Origin: CALXVA01 sp944393025
GTDB taxonomy: Bacteria > Bacillota > Clostridia > TANB77 > CAG-508
Reading direction: 5' to 3'
NCBI GenBank assembly: GCA_963931445.1
Contig: OZ007016.1
Coordinates: forward strand, 744,001 to 808,000
DNA: 64,000 bases
The translations under genes and the position numbers were made by a program. Positions 41,458-51,066 of the stretch are shown in pieces. The stretch's first letter is position 1. Every line of letters starts with the position of its first letter. Under the pieces are notes generated by a model. The model was not told where the DNA came from. It saw only the letters and a list, made by a program, of their open reading frames with translations, and ran no database searches.

Positions 41458-41486
41458 TTGAGTTAATTTAAAATATGTGGTACAAT
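41458..41486 (+). promoter_or_regulatory. Promoter of the HD hydrolase gene
   Basis: TTGAGT at 41458-41463 and TACAAT at 41481-41486 are 17 bases apart, 40 bases before the start codon. Confidence 0.5.
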
Positions 41487-41526
41487 TATATTATGTAAAT
41501 ATTTGTATAAAAGGAGGTCCATTAAT

Positions 41527-42315
41527 ATGGAATCCATTATTAACATTCAGGAATTGAAAGAAAGATTTTTAAGCTATGCAAATAGCTATCTAACAGGAGA
41601 CGAATTTGATTATGGCTATATAGCCAAAAGAGATCACACGGTTAGAGTATTCGAAATAACGCAACAAATTGCACGGGTAGCAAATGTAGACAATCAAACT
41701 TTTATGGTAATTGAGGCAATTGCCATATTGCATGATGTAGGAAGATTTACAGAATGGCAGATATACAAGTCTTATAAACGCAAAAAAGAATTTGACCACG
41801 CAACAGAAGGAGGAAGGATGCTGCGTGAAGGGATCATTAAAAAAATGATTCCTAAAACCAGACAGTTTGATGAGTTAATTATCTGTGGAGTAGAACGGCA
41901 CGGAGATATGGTACTTCCAGATACTTTGAGTAAACAAGAAAGAATGATTTGCGAAATTATAAGAGATGCAGACCGTTTAGATATATTCTATCTATGTACT
42001 AGAGAGCAAGACTTTGATAGAATGTATAATTTGGAAGTTGGATCTAAACATTTAAGTTCTGATATAAAAGATAGCTATATTCAAGGTGAACCAATCAATA
42101 TTTTCAACTTAAAAAATAAGTTTGACCTTTTGGCACTGCGATGTGTGCTTATAAAGCAGCTTACAACAAAGGCTTCAAAAAGATTTGTAATTGAAAGCGA
42201 CTTACTCAACAGAATGGTAGATTTCTTTAAGGAAAAGCTTCCATATTATGATGGTGAAGAAGTTGAATGGCTCCGAGAAGAAACTATTAAATATTTGCTG
42301 AAAGAAATATCTTAA
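41527..42315 (+). CDS. HD-domain phosphohydrolase, compositionally foreign
   Basis: A 262-residue protein with an HD metal site: HTVRVFEITQQIA near 35, LHDVGRF near 73, DHATEGGRML near 95 and RDADRLDIF near 153. HD enzymes hydrolyse phosphate esters of nucleotides; the substrate here is unknown. ATG 41527 follows AAAGGAGG. It stands out from every neighbour by higher GC and codons rare elsewhere (CTG, CGC, CGT, CAC) and by two in-frame CGG codons (41674 and 41896) read straight through as Arg. It has its own promoter and terminator. Recent horizontal acquisition is likely. Confidence 0.85.
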   Translation: MESIINIQELKERFLSYANSYLTGDEFDYGYIAKRDHTVRVFEITQQIARVANVDNQTFMVIEAIAILHDVGRFTEWQIYKSYKRKKEFDHATEGGRMLREGIIKKMIPKTRQFDELIICGVERHGDMVLPDTLSKQERMICEIIRDADRLDIFYLCTREQDFDRMYNLEVGSKHLSSDIKDSYIQGEPINIFNLKNKFDLLALRCVLIKQLTTKASKRFVIESDLLNRMVDFFKEKLPYYDGEEVEWLREETIKYLLKEIS

Positions 42316-42327
42316 AGTGCACGGCTT

Positions 42328-42369
42328 AAAACAAAAAGGGAATTATAGTTTAATTCTCTTTTTGTTTTT
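42328..42369 (+). terminator. Terminator after the HD gene
   Basis: The stem AAAACAAAAAGGGAATTA / TTAATTCTCTTTTTGTTTT (one mismatch) ends in a T-rich run. Confidence 0.75.
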
Positions 42370-42412
42370 AGAATTATCTTATAATATTAAATGAAAAAAC
42401 TAGAGAAAGATG

Positions 42413-42441
42413 TTTACTATCTGAAAATATAATGATATAAT
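42413..42441 (+). promoter_or_regulatory. Likely promoter of rpiA-tagO-ruvB
   Basis: TTTACT at 42413-42418 and TATAAT at 42436-42441 are 17 bases apart, about 40 bases before rpiA. Confidence 0.45.
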
Positions 42442-42481
42442 GCTACATAGTATTATAATATTAAAGAAAGAGAGAAAATAT

Positions 42482-43175
42482 ATGGAATATAGTGATGAAT
42501 TATTAGAAAATATTAAAATAGATAGCATTAAAAATTTAGAAGAAAAGAAAATTGTAGCTAAAAAGGTAGTAGATAAAGTAAAAGATGGACAAGTTATTCG
42601 GATTTGGTTCTGGATCTACATCATATTTAGCTGTATTAGCTATAGCTGAAAAAATAAAAAAAGAAAATATAAAAATTACAGCAATACCAACTTCAACAGA
42701 AATCAGAATGCTCTGTGGAAAATTAAATATACCAACTGCTACTTTAATTGAAAAAAAGCCAGATTGGTGTTTTGATGGCGCAGATGAAGTAGATAATAAT
42801 AAATGGTTAATAAAAGGAAGAGGTGGAGCCATGTTTAAAGAAAAATTAAATATGGTTAATTCACCTATTACATATATTTTAATTGACAATAGCAAAAAGG
42901 TTAATTCTTTAGGAAAAAAACATAAAATACCAGTAGAAATTTATCCGGATTCAATTAGCTATGTAACTGATGAAATTATTAAATTAGGAGCAGAAGAAAT
43001 TACTTTAAGACAAGCAAAACATAAAGATGGACCTGTAATAACTGAAAATGGAAACTTAATATTAGATGTTAAATTCAAAAATATAGAAGAAGATTTAGAA
43101 AAAAATATAAAATCTATTTCAGGAGTAATTGAAAGTGGATTATTTATAAATTATAATGTTAAAATAGTTCAATAA
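42482..43175 (+). CDS. rpiA: Ribose-5-phosphate isomerase A, +1 shift at CGG
   Basis: Interconverts ribose 5-phosphate and ribulose 5-phosphate in the pentose phosphate pathway. Read with one shift it is 230 residues. The zero frame encodes residues 1-39 and then meets CGG at 42599. Skipping the C gives GFGSGSTSYLAVLAIAEK, the conserved substrate loop (G-x-G-S-G-S-T). Later motifs are DWCFDGADEVDNNKWLIKG near 95-115 (catalytic Asp) and KGRGGAMFKEK near 115-125 (catalytic Glu and Lys). Everything else is intact, so an inactive copy of this central enzyme is implausible. Confidence 0.9.
42599..42601 (+). other. CGG recoding site 4 (rpiA)
   Basis: In-frame CGG after ATT at codon 40. Plus-one gives GGA (Gly), the first glycine of the phosphate-binding loop. 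Confidence 0.9.
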
Positions 43176-43200
43176 TGCAAAAAGAGAGGAATGATTAATT

Positions 43201-44320
43201 ATGTGGGGAGATATAGCAATAGCATTTTTATTAGCTTTTATAACTACTTTTGTGGTTACACCACATACTATGAGACTAGCAAAAAAAGTAGGAGCAATAG
43301 ATATACCAAATGATAGAAGAGTAAACAAAAAACCAATGCCTAGATTACGGAGGTTTGGCAGTAATTTCAGGATTTATTGTTTCAGTAATTTATCTATTTA
43401 TTACAACCTCATTAGAAGGAAAACTAAATCTATTTGGTGAAGAACAATATTACTTAAAAATGATTGGATTCTTTTTAGGAATAATTATTTTAGGAATAAC
43501 TTGTTATATAGATGATTCAAAAGGAGTTCCTAGTTTAGTAAAATTAGTAGCTCAAATATTAGCTGCAGTTTCAGTTGTTTTATGTGGCATAAGAATTGAA
43601 AATATTTCTATTCCATTTGCAGAAGGTAAAATTGTAATTAGTGGACTATTTTCATATATAATAACAATTTGCTGGATTATAGGAATTACTAATGCAATTA
43701 ACTTAATAGATGGACTAGATGGTTTATCTTCTGGAGTAACATTAATTTCATGTTTGTCCCTTCTTATTGTATTTGCATTAAACAATTCACCACTTATAGC
43801 TATTGTTTTAATTACAGCATTAGCAGGTGCACTTGTTGGCTTTTTACCATTTAATTTTAATCCTGCAAAAACATTTATAGGAGACACAGGTTCTAATTTT
43901 ATGGGATTTGCCCTTGCTATTATATCAATATTAGGAGTAGCTAAAACATATACTGCACTTGTATTAATAGCACCAATAATCATTTTGGGTATGCCAATAT
44001 TTGATACACTATTTGCAATATTTAGAAGAATTATAAAAGGAAAGTCAATTAAAGCAGTATTTGAACCAGATAAGGGACATTTACACCATAAATTAATGGC
44101 TAAGGGTTATACACAAAGACAAGCAGTTCTTATAATGTATGGTATAACAGCAATATTAGGAATGTTTGCAGTAATTTTACTTGAAAGTGGAATATGGAAA
44201 GCTTTATCATTTGCATTATTAATATTAGCAATTATTGCAATAGGCTATAAAGATGTATCAAAATTAATGCAAGAAGATAATAGTAATATAAATGAAAAAA
44301 ATATAAGAAAGCAAGACTAG
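43201..44320 (+). CDS. Polyprenyl-phosphate GlcNAc-1-phosphate transferase (WecA/TagO type), +1 shift at CGG
   Basis: A membrane enzyme that starts lipid-linked glycan synthesis by moving a sugar-1-phosphate to undecaprenyl phosphate. With one shift it has 373 residues and about eleven spans. The zero frame gives 49 codons ending PMPRL, then CGG at 43348. Skipping C yields GGLAVISGFIVSVIYLFI, the conserved PRLGGLAI motif. Catalytic motifs follow: IDDSKGVPSLVK near 105, NAINLIDGLDGLSSG near 165 and FIGDTGSNFMGF near 225, plus DKGHLHHKL near 285. It could start the polysaccharide made by the 17-35 kb locus. Confidence 0.9.
43348..43350 (+). other. CGG recoding site 5 (WecA/TagO)
   Basis: In-frame CGG after TTA. 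Plus-one gives GGA GGT (GlyGly) of the conserved PRLGG motif. Confidence 0.9.
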
Positions 44321-44339
44321 AATTTGGAGGGAACTTAAA

Positions 44340-45377
44340 TTGGATGAAGAAAGGTTAATAAATCCTGAGCTTGTAGATGTAAATGAAGAAAGATTAGAGA
44401 ATTCTTTAAGACCTAAAGTTTTAAGTGAATATATTGGACAAGATAAAGTAAAAGAAAATATGAAAGTATATATAGAAGCAGCAAAAAAAAGGGGAGAACC
44501 TTTGGACCATGTGCTTTTATACGGACCACCAGGACTAGGAAAAACTACTCTTGCCAATATTATTTCAAATGAAATGAATTCAAATATTAAAATAACTTCT
44601 GGCCCAGCTATTACAAAACCAGGTGATTTAGCAGCACTTCTTACAAATTTATCCGAATTTGATGTTTTATTTATAGATGAAATACATAGATTAAATAAAA
44701 GTGTTGAAGAAATATTATACCCAGCATTAGAAGATTATACATTAGATATTATAATAGGAAAAGGACCAAGTGCAAGGTCAATAAGATTAGATTTACCAAA
44801 ATTCACTCTAATTGGAGCTACTACAAAGGCAGGGTCACTTGCAACACCACTTCGTGATAGATTTGGAATTATACATAGATTAGAATTATATAATACAGAA
44901 GATTTAACTACAATAATAAAAAGGTCTGCCAATATATTAGAAATTAATATAGATAATGAATCTGCAATAGAGATTGCAAGAAGATCAAGAGGAACACCTA
45001 GAATTGCAAATAGATTATTAAAAAGAGTAAGAGATTATGCGGCTGTTTTAGGAGATGGAAATATAACATTAAAATTAACTAAAATAGCACTAAATAAGCT
45101 AGAAATAGATGATTTGGGATTAGATGAAATAGATAGAAAAATATTAGAAACTTTAATTATAAAATATAGAGGAAGACCAGTAGGAATTGAAACAATTGCA
45201 ACAACTCTAGGAGAAGAAGTAGATACAATAGAAGATGTATATGAACCATATTTAATTCAAATAGGCTTTATATCTAGAACAGTAAGAGGAAGAGTAGCAC
45301 TTCCAGCAGCTTATGACCATATTGGTGTAAAATATGATGATAACAATAACAATAAATATGAACAATGTCATATATAA
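44340..45377 (+). CDS. ruvB: Holliday junction helicase RuvB
   Basis: A hexameric AAA+ motor that drives branch migration with RuvA. It has 345 residues. It contains LRPKVLSEYIGQDKVKENM near 28, Walker A YGPPGLGKTTLAN near 62, Walker B LFIDEIHRLN near 110, sensor 1 TLIGATTKAGSL near 155 and the C-terminal winged helix near 270-330. The start is TTG 44340 with GGAGGG upstream; the nearby ATG 44344 is out of frame. Its length is normal. ruvA is not in the window. Confidence 0.95.
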   Translation: MDEERLINPELVDVNEERLENSLRPKVLSEYIGQDKVKENMKVYIEAAKKRGEPLDHVLLYGPPGLGKTTLANIISNEMNSNIKITSGPAITKPGDLAALLTNLSEFDVLFIDEIHRLNKSVEEILYPALEDYTLDIIIGKGPSARSIRLDLPKFTLIGATTKAGSLATPLRDRFGIIHRLELYNTEDLTTIIKRSANILEINIDNESAIEIARRSRGTPRIANRLLKRVRDYAAVLGDGNITLKLTKIALNKLEIDDLGLDEIDRKILETLIIKYRGRPVGIETIATTLGEEVDTIEDVYEPYLIQIGFISRTVRGRVALPAAYDHIGVKYDDNNNNKYEQCHI

Positions 45378-45415
45378 AATTTAATGAATATATAATTTAG
45401 AAAGGAATTTAGAAG

Positions 45416-46354
45416 ATGAAAATAGCAGTATTAATACCTTGCTATAATGAAGAATTGACAGTTAAAAAAGTAGTAGAAGATTTTAGAAAGGAATTACCAG
45501 ATGCTGATATTTATGTTTATAATAACAACTCTACAGACAAAACAGTAGAATTAGCCAAAGAAGCTGGAGCAATTGTTAGAAACGAATATAAGCAAGGAAA
45601 AGGAAATGTTGTAAAAACAATGTTTGAAGAGGTAGAAGCTGATATATATGTTTTAGTAGATGGAGATGATACATATCCAGCATCATCAGTTCATGATTTA
45701 ATAACACTAGTTGAACAAGGTAAGGCAGATATGGCAGTTGGAGATAGATTATCAAATGGAACATATAAGAAAGAAAATAAAAGAACATTTCATAATTTTG
45801 GAAATATTTTAGTAAAAAATGCTATTAATTTATCTTTTAATTCTGATTTAAATGACATAATGACAGGTTATAGAGCTTTTAGCAAAAAAATGGTTAAGAA
45901 TTTGCCAATTACTACTAAAAAATTTGAAGTAGAAACAGAAATGACACTACAAGCGTTAGATAAAAACTTTATTATAAAAGAGATTCCTATAGAATATAGA
46001 GATAGGCCAAATGGAAGTAGTTCAAAACTAAATACAATATCAGATGGTATAAAAGTTATAAAAGAAATAATAAGATTATTTAAAGATTACAAACCATTAA
46101 AATTTTTTATGATTATAGCTTTAATATTATTTATTCTTGGTCTAATAGTAGGATTACCAGTAATAATTGAATTTATAAAAACTAAATATATTACAAAAGT
46201 ACCATCAGCAATATTGGCAACAGGATTGATATTACTTGCAGTAATATTTGGACAGTGTGGAATAATTTTGGATACTTATGTTAAAAGAAATAAAGAAAGT
46301 TATAGGCTAAATATTTTAAGATATACACAATTAGAACAATATTTTAAAAAATAA
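45416..46354 (+). CDS. GT2 glycosyltransferase with C-terminal membrane anchor
   Basis: A 312-residue polyprenyl-phosphate sugar synthase-like protein. The GT-A domain has VLIPCYNEELTVKKVV, NNNSTDKTVELAKEAGA and the metal site LVDGDDTYPAS near 85. IMTGYRAFSKKM near 150 and EIPIEYRDRPNGSSSKL near 200 are typical. Two membrane spans near 230-255 and 260-285 anchor it. AAAGG lies before ATG 45416. It is followed by a polytopic protein resembling the one at 15766, so the two genes form a second copy of that module. The transferred sugar is unknown. Confidence 0.9.
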   Translation: MKIAVLIPCYNEELTVKKVVEDFRKELPDADIYVYNNNSTDKTVELAKEAGAIVRNEYKQGKGNVVKTMFEEVEADIYVLVDGDDTYPASSVHDLITLVEQGKADMAVGDRLSNGTYKKENKRTFHNFGNILVKNAINLSFNSDLNDIMTGYRAFSKKMVKNLPITTKKFEVETEMTLQALDKNFIIKEIPIEYRDRPNGSSSKLNTISDGIKVIKEIIRLFKDYKPLKFFMIIALILFILGLIVGLPVIIEFIKTKYITKVPSAILATGLILLAVIFGQCGIILDTYVKRNKESYRLNILRYTQLEQYFKK

Positions 46355-46398
46355 AATTAATAAAATCTGACCAAAAGATGAAATGGAGTTTTAATATA

Positions 46399-47775
46399 AT
46401 GAAAAACAATATTCTAAAAAATTCAATTGTAATAATTAAATATGTAATAATTTTTATAATTTTAATATGTATATATATTTTTCTTCTAACTGCAACTAGT
46501 TTAATACCTTCATCAGCTTTAAAAGAAAATGTAACAAAATCATCAGAAATATTAGTTAATGAAGGTGAAAAAGTAACTTTTGATTTAAAATACAAAAAAG
46601 AAAAAATTTTTACATTTACGGATGCACTTATGATTAACACAGCATACTCTATAGATAATTCACAACCAATTAAAAGTTTTATACTTGCAAGAAAAAACTA
46701 TATTCCAGGTCAAACTAAATTATCATATTTTGATGGACAATATAATTTAGGTGCAAATGAAAAATATATTAATACTAAAACAGGTGATTTATATCAAACA
46801 AAAGAATTATATGGATTAATGCATGGAGACAATATAGAAGATGCTTATGAATATGCTAGATATTGGCATGGATATTTATTTATTTTAAGACCATTATTAT
46901 GCATTTTTAATTATGCACAAATAAGATTAGTTTTATTGTTAGTAACATTAATAACAATAGTTTGCATGACAATTTTACTATGTAAAAAAATAAATATCAT
47001 TACTGGTATAATATTTATTATAGGATTACTTTCAATTAGTATATTTATTGTTACAAAATCAATAAATGAAATTTTAATATTTTTAGTAGCTTTTATAAGT
47101 TCAATATTTTTATTATTAAGAAAAAGAAAAATTAAAGATATTGGAACATTTTTCTTTGTTGTAGGTTCTATTTCAAGTTTTATAGATTTACTTACAGCAC
47201 CACTAGTTACATTTGGATTTACTTCAATAATATACTTTTTGATGTTACAAAAAGAGGAAGAAGTTTTAAGCATTAAAAAATACATATTAGAAATATTAAA
47301 AATAGGAATATGTTGGACTTTAGGGTATGGAATAACATGGGCGAGTAAATGGATAATAACAGAATTATTTTTTAATAGACCAATAATATCTCAAGCAATA
47401 ATTCAAGCATTTTTTAGAAGTAACGTACCAACACATAATGGAGAAAAATTATTTGAACCAATTGATGTTATATTGAGAAATTTATCATATTTATCAAATC
47501 CAGTAATAACAACTATTATTTTTATAATAATTATATATATAATTATTACTCTTATGAAAAATATGAAAAATAAAATAAATATTAAAGAAAATTTGAAAGA
47601 CACTATACCATATATATTTATATTTTTCTTTCCTATAGTATGGTATTTAGTATTAAAACAACACTCATATACTCATGTAAATTTTACTTATAGATTATTA
47701 ATTATATCAATAATTTGTATATTAATAATAGTAGAAAAAATATTAAAATTTGATAAAAAAGAAAGTAATAGTTAA
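46399..47775 (+). CDS. Polytopic membrane protein, putative GT-C-type glycosyltransferase
   Basis: A 458-residue protein with about ten spans. It shares several landmarks with the reverse-strand protein at 15766: an N-terminal span ending LLTATSLIPSSALKENVTKSS, a loop containing YARYWHGYLFILRPLL, and a C-terminal VLKQHSYTHVNFTYR. The outer loop is longer here. The start at 46399 is chosen over in-frame ATG 46378 because GGAG lies between them. Pairing with the adjacent GT2 protein suggests the two use a lipid-linked sugar (inference). Confidence 0.75.
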   Translation: MKNNILKNSIVIIKYVIIFIILICIYIFLLTATSLIPSSALKENVTKSSEILVNEGEKVTFDLKYKKEKIFTFTDALMINTAYSIDNSQPIKSFILARKNYIPGQTKLSYFDGQYNLGANEKYINTKTGDLYQTKELYGLMHGDNIEDAYEYARYWHGYLFILRPLLCIFNYAQIRLVLLLVTLITIVCMTILLCKKINIITGIIFIIGLLSISIFIVTKSINEILIFLVAFISSIFLLLRKRKIKDIGTFFFVVGSISSFIDLLTAPLVTFGFTSIIYFLMLQKEEEVLSIKKYILEILKIGICWTLGYGITWASKWIITELFFNRPIISQAIIQAFFRSNVPTHNGEKLFEPIDVILRNLSYLSNPVITTIIFIIIIYIIITLMKNMKNKINIKENLKDTIPYIFIFFFPIVWYLVLKQHSYTHVNFTYRLLIISIICILIIVEKILKFDKKESNS

Positions 47776-47806
47776 ACTAAAATATATAATTAGAAGGTGA
47801 GATTAA

Positions 47807-48841
47807 ATGAAATTATTAATGCATACCTGTTGTGCACCATGTAGTGTATATTGTATAGAGACATTAAGAAATGAAGGAATAGAACCAACAGTGTATTGGT
47901 ATAATCCAAATATACACCCATATATAGAATATAAATCAAGAAGAGATTGTTTAAGAGAATATACAGAATTAATAAATGTAAAAGCCATATTCCAAGAAGA
48001 GTATGGCTTAGATGAATTTTGCAAAAATGTAATATGTGATTTAAAAAATAGATGTGTAAATTATTGTTATAGAGTTCGTATGGAACAAACGGCTAAATAT
48101 GCAAAAGAAAATGGCTATGATGCAATAACAACTACTCTCTTAGTAAGTCCATATCAAAAACATGAAGAATTAGTTAAAATATGTGAAGAAATAGCAAAGA
48201 AATATGGACTAACATTTTTATACAGAGATTTTAGAATAGGATTTAGAGAAGGACAAGCAAAAGCAAGAGAATTGGGATTATATATGCAAAAATATTGTGG
48301 ATGTGTTTTTAGCGAGGAAAGTAGATATAATTGCCACAATTCTGCAAAGTCAGATATACCAACGGATACAAGTGCTATAAGAGAACAAATGCCACAAGTA
48401 AAAAGGATAGAAAATAAAGAAGATTACATAGGCTTACTTTTAGAAGCAGATCCATCAAAAGCTAGTATTATGAAGTATTTGCAAGATTCTGATGTATATG
48501 GATTAAAATTAAATGATGAAATTATTTCTTTGGCAGTAATTTTGCACATTGATAAAAATACACTAGAATTAAAAAATTTAGTAACGAAAAGTGAATATAG
48601 AAATAAAGGTTATGCAAAAAGATTGCTAAAGCACTTATGTGGTAATTATAAACAAAAATATAGTAAGATGATTGTGGGAACAACAGAAAATAATATTCCA
48701 TTCTATGTAAAACAAGGTTTTGATAAATATGAAAAGACTATAAAGAATTATTTTATAGATAATTATGAAGAAGAAATTAAAGATGGAGAATTAGTTTGTA
48801 CTGATTTAATATATTATTCCAAAGATTTAAAAAGAAAATAA
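47807..48841 (+). CDS. queH: Epoxyqueuosine reductase QueH fused to a GNAT acetyltransferase domain
   Basis: A 344-residue two-domain protein. Residues 1-185 are QueH, the last step of queuosine tRNA modification: LLMHTCCAPCSVYCIETL near 4 (Cys pair), WYNPNIHPYIEYKSRR near 32, RCVNYCYRVRM near 85 and MQKYCGCVFSEESRY near 165, giving the cysteines for the iron sites. Residues about 200-344 are a GNAT-type domain with LEADPSKASIMKYL and LKNLVTKSEYRNKGYAKRLLKHL, the acetyl-CoA loop. Fusion is unusual; the GNAT substrate is unknown. A degraded copy of its 3' end lies at 55323. Confidence 0.9.
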   Translation: MKLLMHTCCAPCSVYCIETLRNEGIEPTVYWYNPNIHPYIEYKSRRDCLREYTELINVKAIFQEEYGLDEFCKNVICDLKNRCVNYCYRVRMEQTAKYAKENGYDAITTTLLVSPYQKHEELVKICEEIAKKYGLTFLYRDFRIGFREGQAKARELGLYMQKYCGCVFSEESRYNCHNSAKSDIPTDTSAIREQMPQVKRIENKEDYIGLLLEADPSKASIMKYLQDSDVYGLKLNDEIISLAVILHIDKNTLELKNLVTKSEYRNKGYAKRLLKHLCGNYKQKYSKMIVGTTENNIPFYVKQGFDKYEKTIKNYFIDNYEEEIKDGELVCTDLIYYSKDLKRK

Positions 48842-48849
48842 AAACATAT

Positions 48850-49128
48850 ATTATATAATTTGAGAGGAAATAATTATGAATATAATAATTGAGAAACAAA
48901 TAGATACCAGGCTTTTAGATGGAATAAATCAGATTTTAAGTGTAGATGATGAAACTTTTAAAAAAATAATTGAACAATTAATACCTAAAAAAGACCATTT
49001 AGTTGATATATGTTTCTTTTATACGACAGATAAATATGAAAATCCAGAAGGAAAATATCAATTGGGATTAGAAAAAGAAGTTGATGAAAAAGGAAAAAGA
49101 ATAGCTAGGTTTTATTATGGAGGAGAGA
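48850..49128 (+). repeat. Left copy of the 279-bp direct repeat flanking the IS
   Basis: Identical base for base, as far as read by eye, to 51091-51369. It contains the promoter-proximal region, ribosome site and first 84 codons of the target gene. Interpreted as a long target-site duplication. Confidence 0.93.
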
Positions 49129-49139
49129 CGGGAATTTGA
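48876..49139 (+). pseudogene. 5' fragment of the transglutaminase-like gene, cut by the IS
   Basis: The first 84 codons are identical to the gene at 51117, including its ribosome site. After YYGGE the frame runs into the insertion sequence and stops three codons later. It is a by-product of the target duplication; the intact gene lies on the other side of the element. Confidence 0.92.
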
Positions 49140-49165
49140 CAGTTAATTAAATAAAAAATTGATAT

Positions 49166-49190
49166 AAGCATTGGAAATGCTTAATTTTTT
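49166..49190 (+). terminator. Terminator at the left IS end
   Basis: The stem AAGCATT / AATGCTT with loop GGA is followed by AATTTTTTT. It shields the transposase from outside transcription. Confidence 0.75.
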
Positions 49191-49212
49191 TGTCAAATTT
49201 TTCTTTTTCCTC

Positions 49213-49241
49213 TTGCGTACTTGTCGTACTTGTGATACAAT
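49213..49241 (+). promoter_or_regulatory. Transposase promoter
   Basis: TTGCGT at 49213-49218 and TACAAT at 49236-49241 are 17 bases apart. The spacer contains a repeated GTACTTGTC-like word. Confidence 0.5.
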
Positions 49242-49262
49242 ATGAAAAAACGGAGGAAAAAG

Positions 49263-50993
49263 ATGAGATTAAAAATTACTAAAACTAATTCTGATACTAA
49301 TTACTATGTAATTAAAGATATAAAAACACATTCTGGTAAACGTACTACAATGATTTATGAGAAACTTGGAAATGAACAAGATTTATTAAAAAAATCGAAT
49401 GGTGAAGATATTTTAGAGTGGGTTAAAAAATATATTAAAGATTTAAATGAAAAAGAACAAGAACATAAAAATGATATTTTAATTAAAAAATCACCTTCTA
49501 AGATAATTTCAAAAGATGAACAATTTTGTTTTAATGTAGGTTATGTTTTTTTGCAAAATATTTATCATTCTTTAAGATTAAATAATATTTGTAGCGAGAT
49601 TAGTGATAAATACAAATTTAATTATGATTTGGATAATATTTTATCTAGACTAGTATATAGTAGGATAATATATCCTTCTTCAAAATTGGCTACTTTTGAA
49701 TTATCTAAAAAATATATTGAACAACCTAATTTTGAACTTCATGATATTTACCGTGCTTTAGAAGTAATTGCAAAAGAAACCGATTTTATTCAATCTGAAT
49801 TGTATAAAAACAGTTTAAGAGTATCTAAGCGAAATACCAAGATTCTTTACTATGATTGTACTAATTACTTTTTTGAAATTGAACAAGAAAGTGGGTTAAG
49901 GCAATATGGTCCTTCTAAGGAACATAGACCTAATCCAATTACTCAAATGGGTCTTTTTATGGATGGAGATGGTATTCCTTTAGCTTTTAGTATTACAGCT
50001 GGAAATACTAATGAACAAATTACTTTAACTCCATTAGAAGAAAAAATATTAGAAGATTTTAAATTATCTAAATTCATTGTTTGTACTGACGCTGGTCTTG
50101 CCTCAAACGCCAACAGAAAGTTTAATGATAAAGATGATAGAGCCTTTATCACGACTCAATCAATTAAGAAATTAAAAAAACATTTAATGGATTGGGCACT
50201 TGATCCTAATGGTTGGCATCTTTCTGGAGATAAAAAAGAGTACAATATTAAAGAGATAGAAAATGACGAAAAAAGTTTAGAGCTTTACAAAGATAGAACA
50301 TTCTTTAAAGATCGTTGGATTAAAGAAAACGGATTAGAGCAAAAACTAATTGTAACTTACTCTTTAAAATATAGAAATTACCAGAGACAAATTCGTAATT
50401 CTCAAATCGAAAGAGCCAAAGTTGCAATAGCTAACAAAAGTTTCAAACTTGATAAATGCAATCAAAATGATTTTAAAAGATTCATAAAGAAAACTAATAT
50501 TACAAAAGATGGAGAAGTAGCTGAAAAGAAAGTATTATCATTAAATACTGACACAATCCAAAAAGAAGAAAAATTCGATGGCTTTTATGGTGTTTGTACT
50601 AATCTTGATGATGATCCTGAAGAAATTATCAAAGTAAATCAAAGAAGATGGGAAATTGAAGAAAGTTTTAGAATAATGAAAAGTGAATTTAAAGCCAGAC
50701 CAGTATATTTAAGTAGAGATGACAGGATTACAGCACATTTTACTACTTGTTTCCTTTCATTAGTAATTCTTAGATTTTTAGAAAAAATGCTTGATGAAAA
50801 ATATACAAGTTCAGAAATTATTGATACATTAAAAAATATGAGTATGCAAAAGAATTTTGATTGCAGTTATGAACCAATTTATACAAGAACTGATTTAACG
50901 GATGACTTACATGAAAAATTTGGTTTTAGAACTGATTATGAAATACTACAAGAAAGTAGATTAAAAAAAATCTTAACAAAAACAAAAAAATGA
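49263..50993 (+). CDS. IS1634 family transposase
   Basis: A 576-residue DDE transposase. The first acid lies in YYDCTNYFFEIEQE near residue 200, the second in VCTDAGLASNANRKF near 280, and the third in QRRWEIEESFRIMKSEF near 465 (the Y/W-EIE-FR-MK signature of this IS4-superfamily group). ATG 49263 has CGGAGG upstream; an earlier in-frame ATG at 49242 would include that site. A terminator follows the gene. It uses codons like the host genes, and has no in-frame CGG. Confidence 0.93.
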   Translation: MRLKITKTNSDTNYYVIKDIKTHSGKRTTMIYEKLGNEQDLLKKSNGEDILEWVKKYIKDLNEKEQEHKNDILIKKSPSKIISKDEQFCFNVGYVFLQNIYHSLRLNNICSEISDKYKFNYDLDNILSRLVYSRIIYPSSKLATFELSKKYIEQPNFELHDIYRALEVIAKETDFIQSELYKNSLRVSKRNTKILYYDCTNYFFEIEQESGLRQYGPSKEHRPNPITQMGLFMDGDGIPLAFSITAGNTNEQITLTPLEEKILEDFKLSKFIVCTDAGLASNANRKFNDKDDRAFITTQSIKKLKKHLMDWALDPNGWHLSGDKKEYNIKEIENDEKSLELYKDRTFFKDRWIKENGLEQKLIVTYSLKYRNYQRQIRNSQIERAKVAIANKSFKLDKCNQNDFKRFIKKTNITKDGEVAEKKVLSLNTDTIQKEEKFDGFYGVCTNLDDDPEEIIKVNQRRWEIEESFRIMKSEFKARPVYLSRDDRITAHFTTCFLSLVILRFLEKMLDEKYTSSEIIDTLKNMSMQKNFDCSYEPIYTRTDLTDDLHEKFGFRTDYEILQESRLKKILTKTKK

Positions 50994-51026
50994 TTTAAGT
51001 ACGCATTTTTTAATTAATCTATTGAA

Positions 51027-51066
51027 GACTGAAAGCCTTTCATTTCAAAGGCTATCAGTCTTTTAC
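51027..51066 (+). terminator. Terminator after the transposase
   Basis: The stem GACTGAAAGCCTTT / AAAGGCTATCAGTC (one mismatch) is followed by TTTTACTCTTTTT near the right IS end. Confidence 0.8.
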
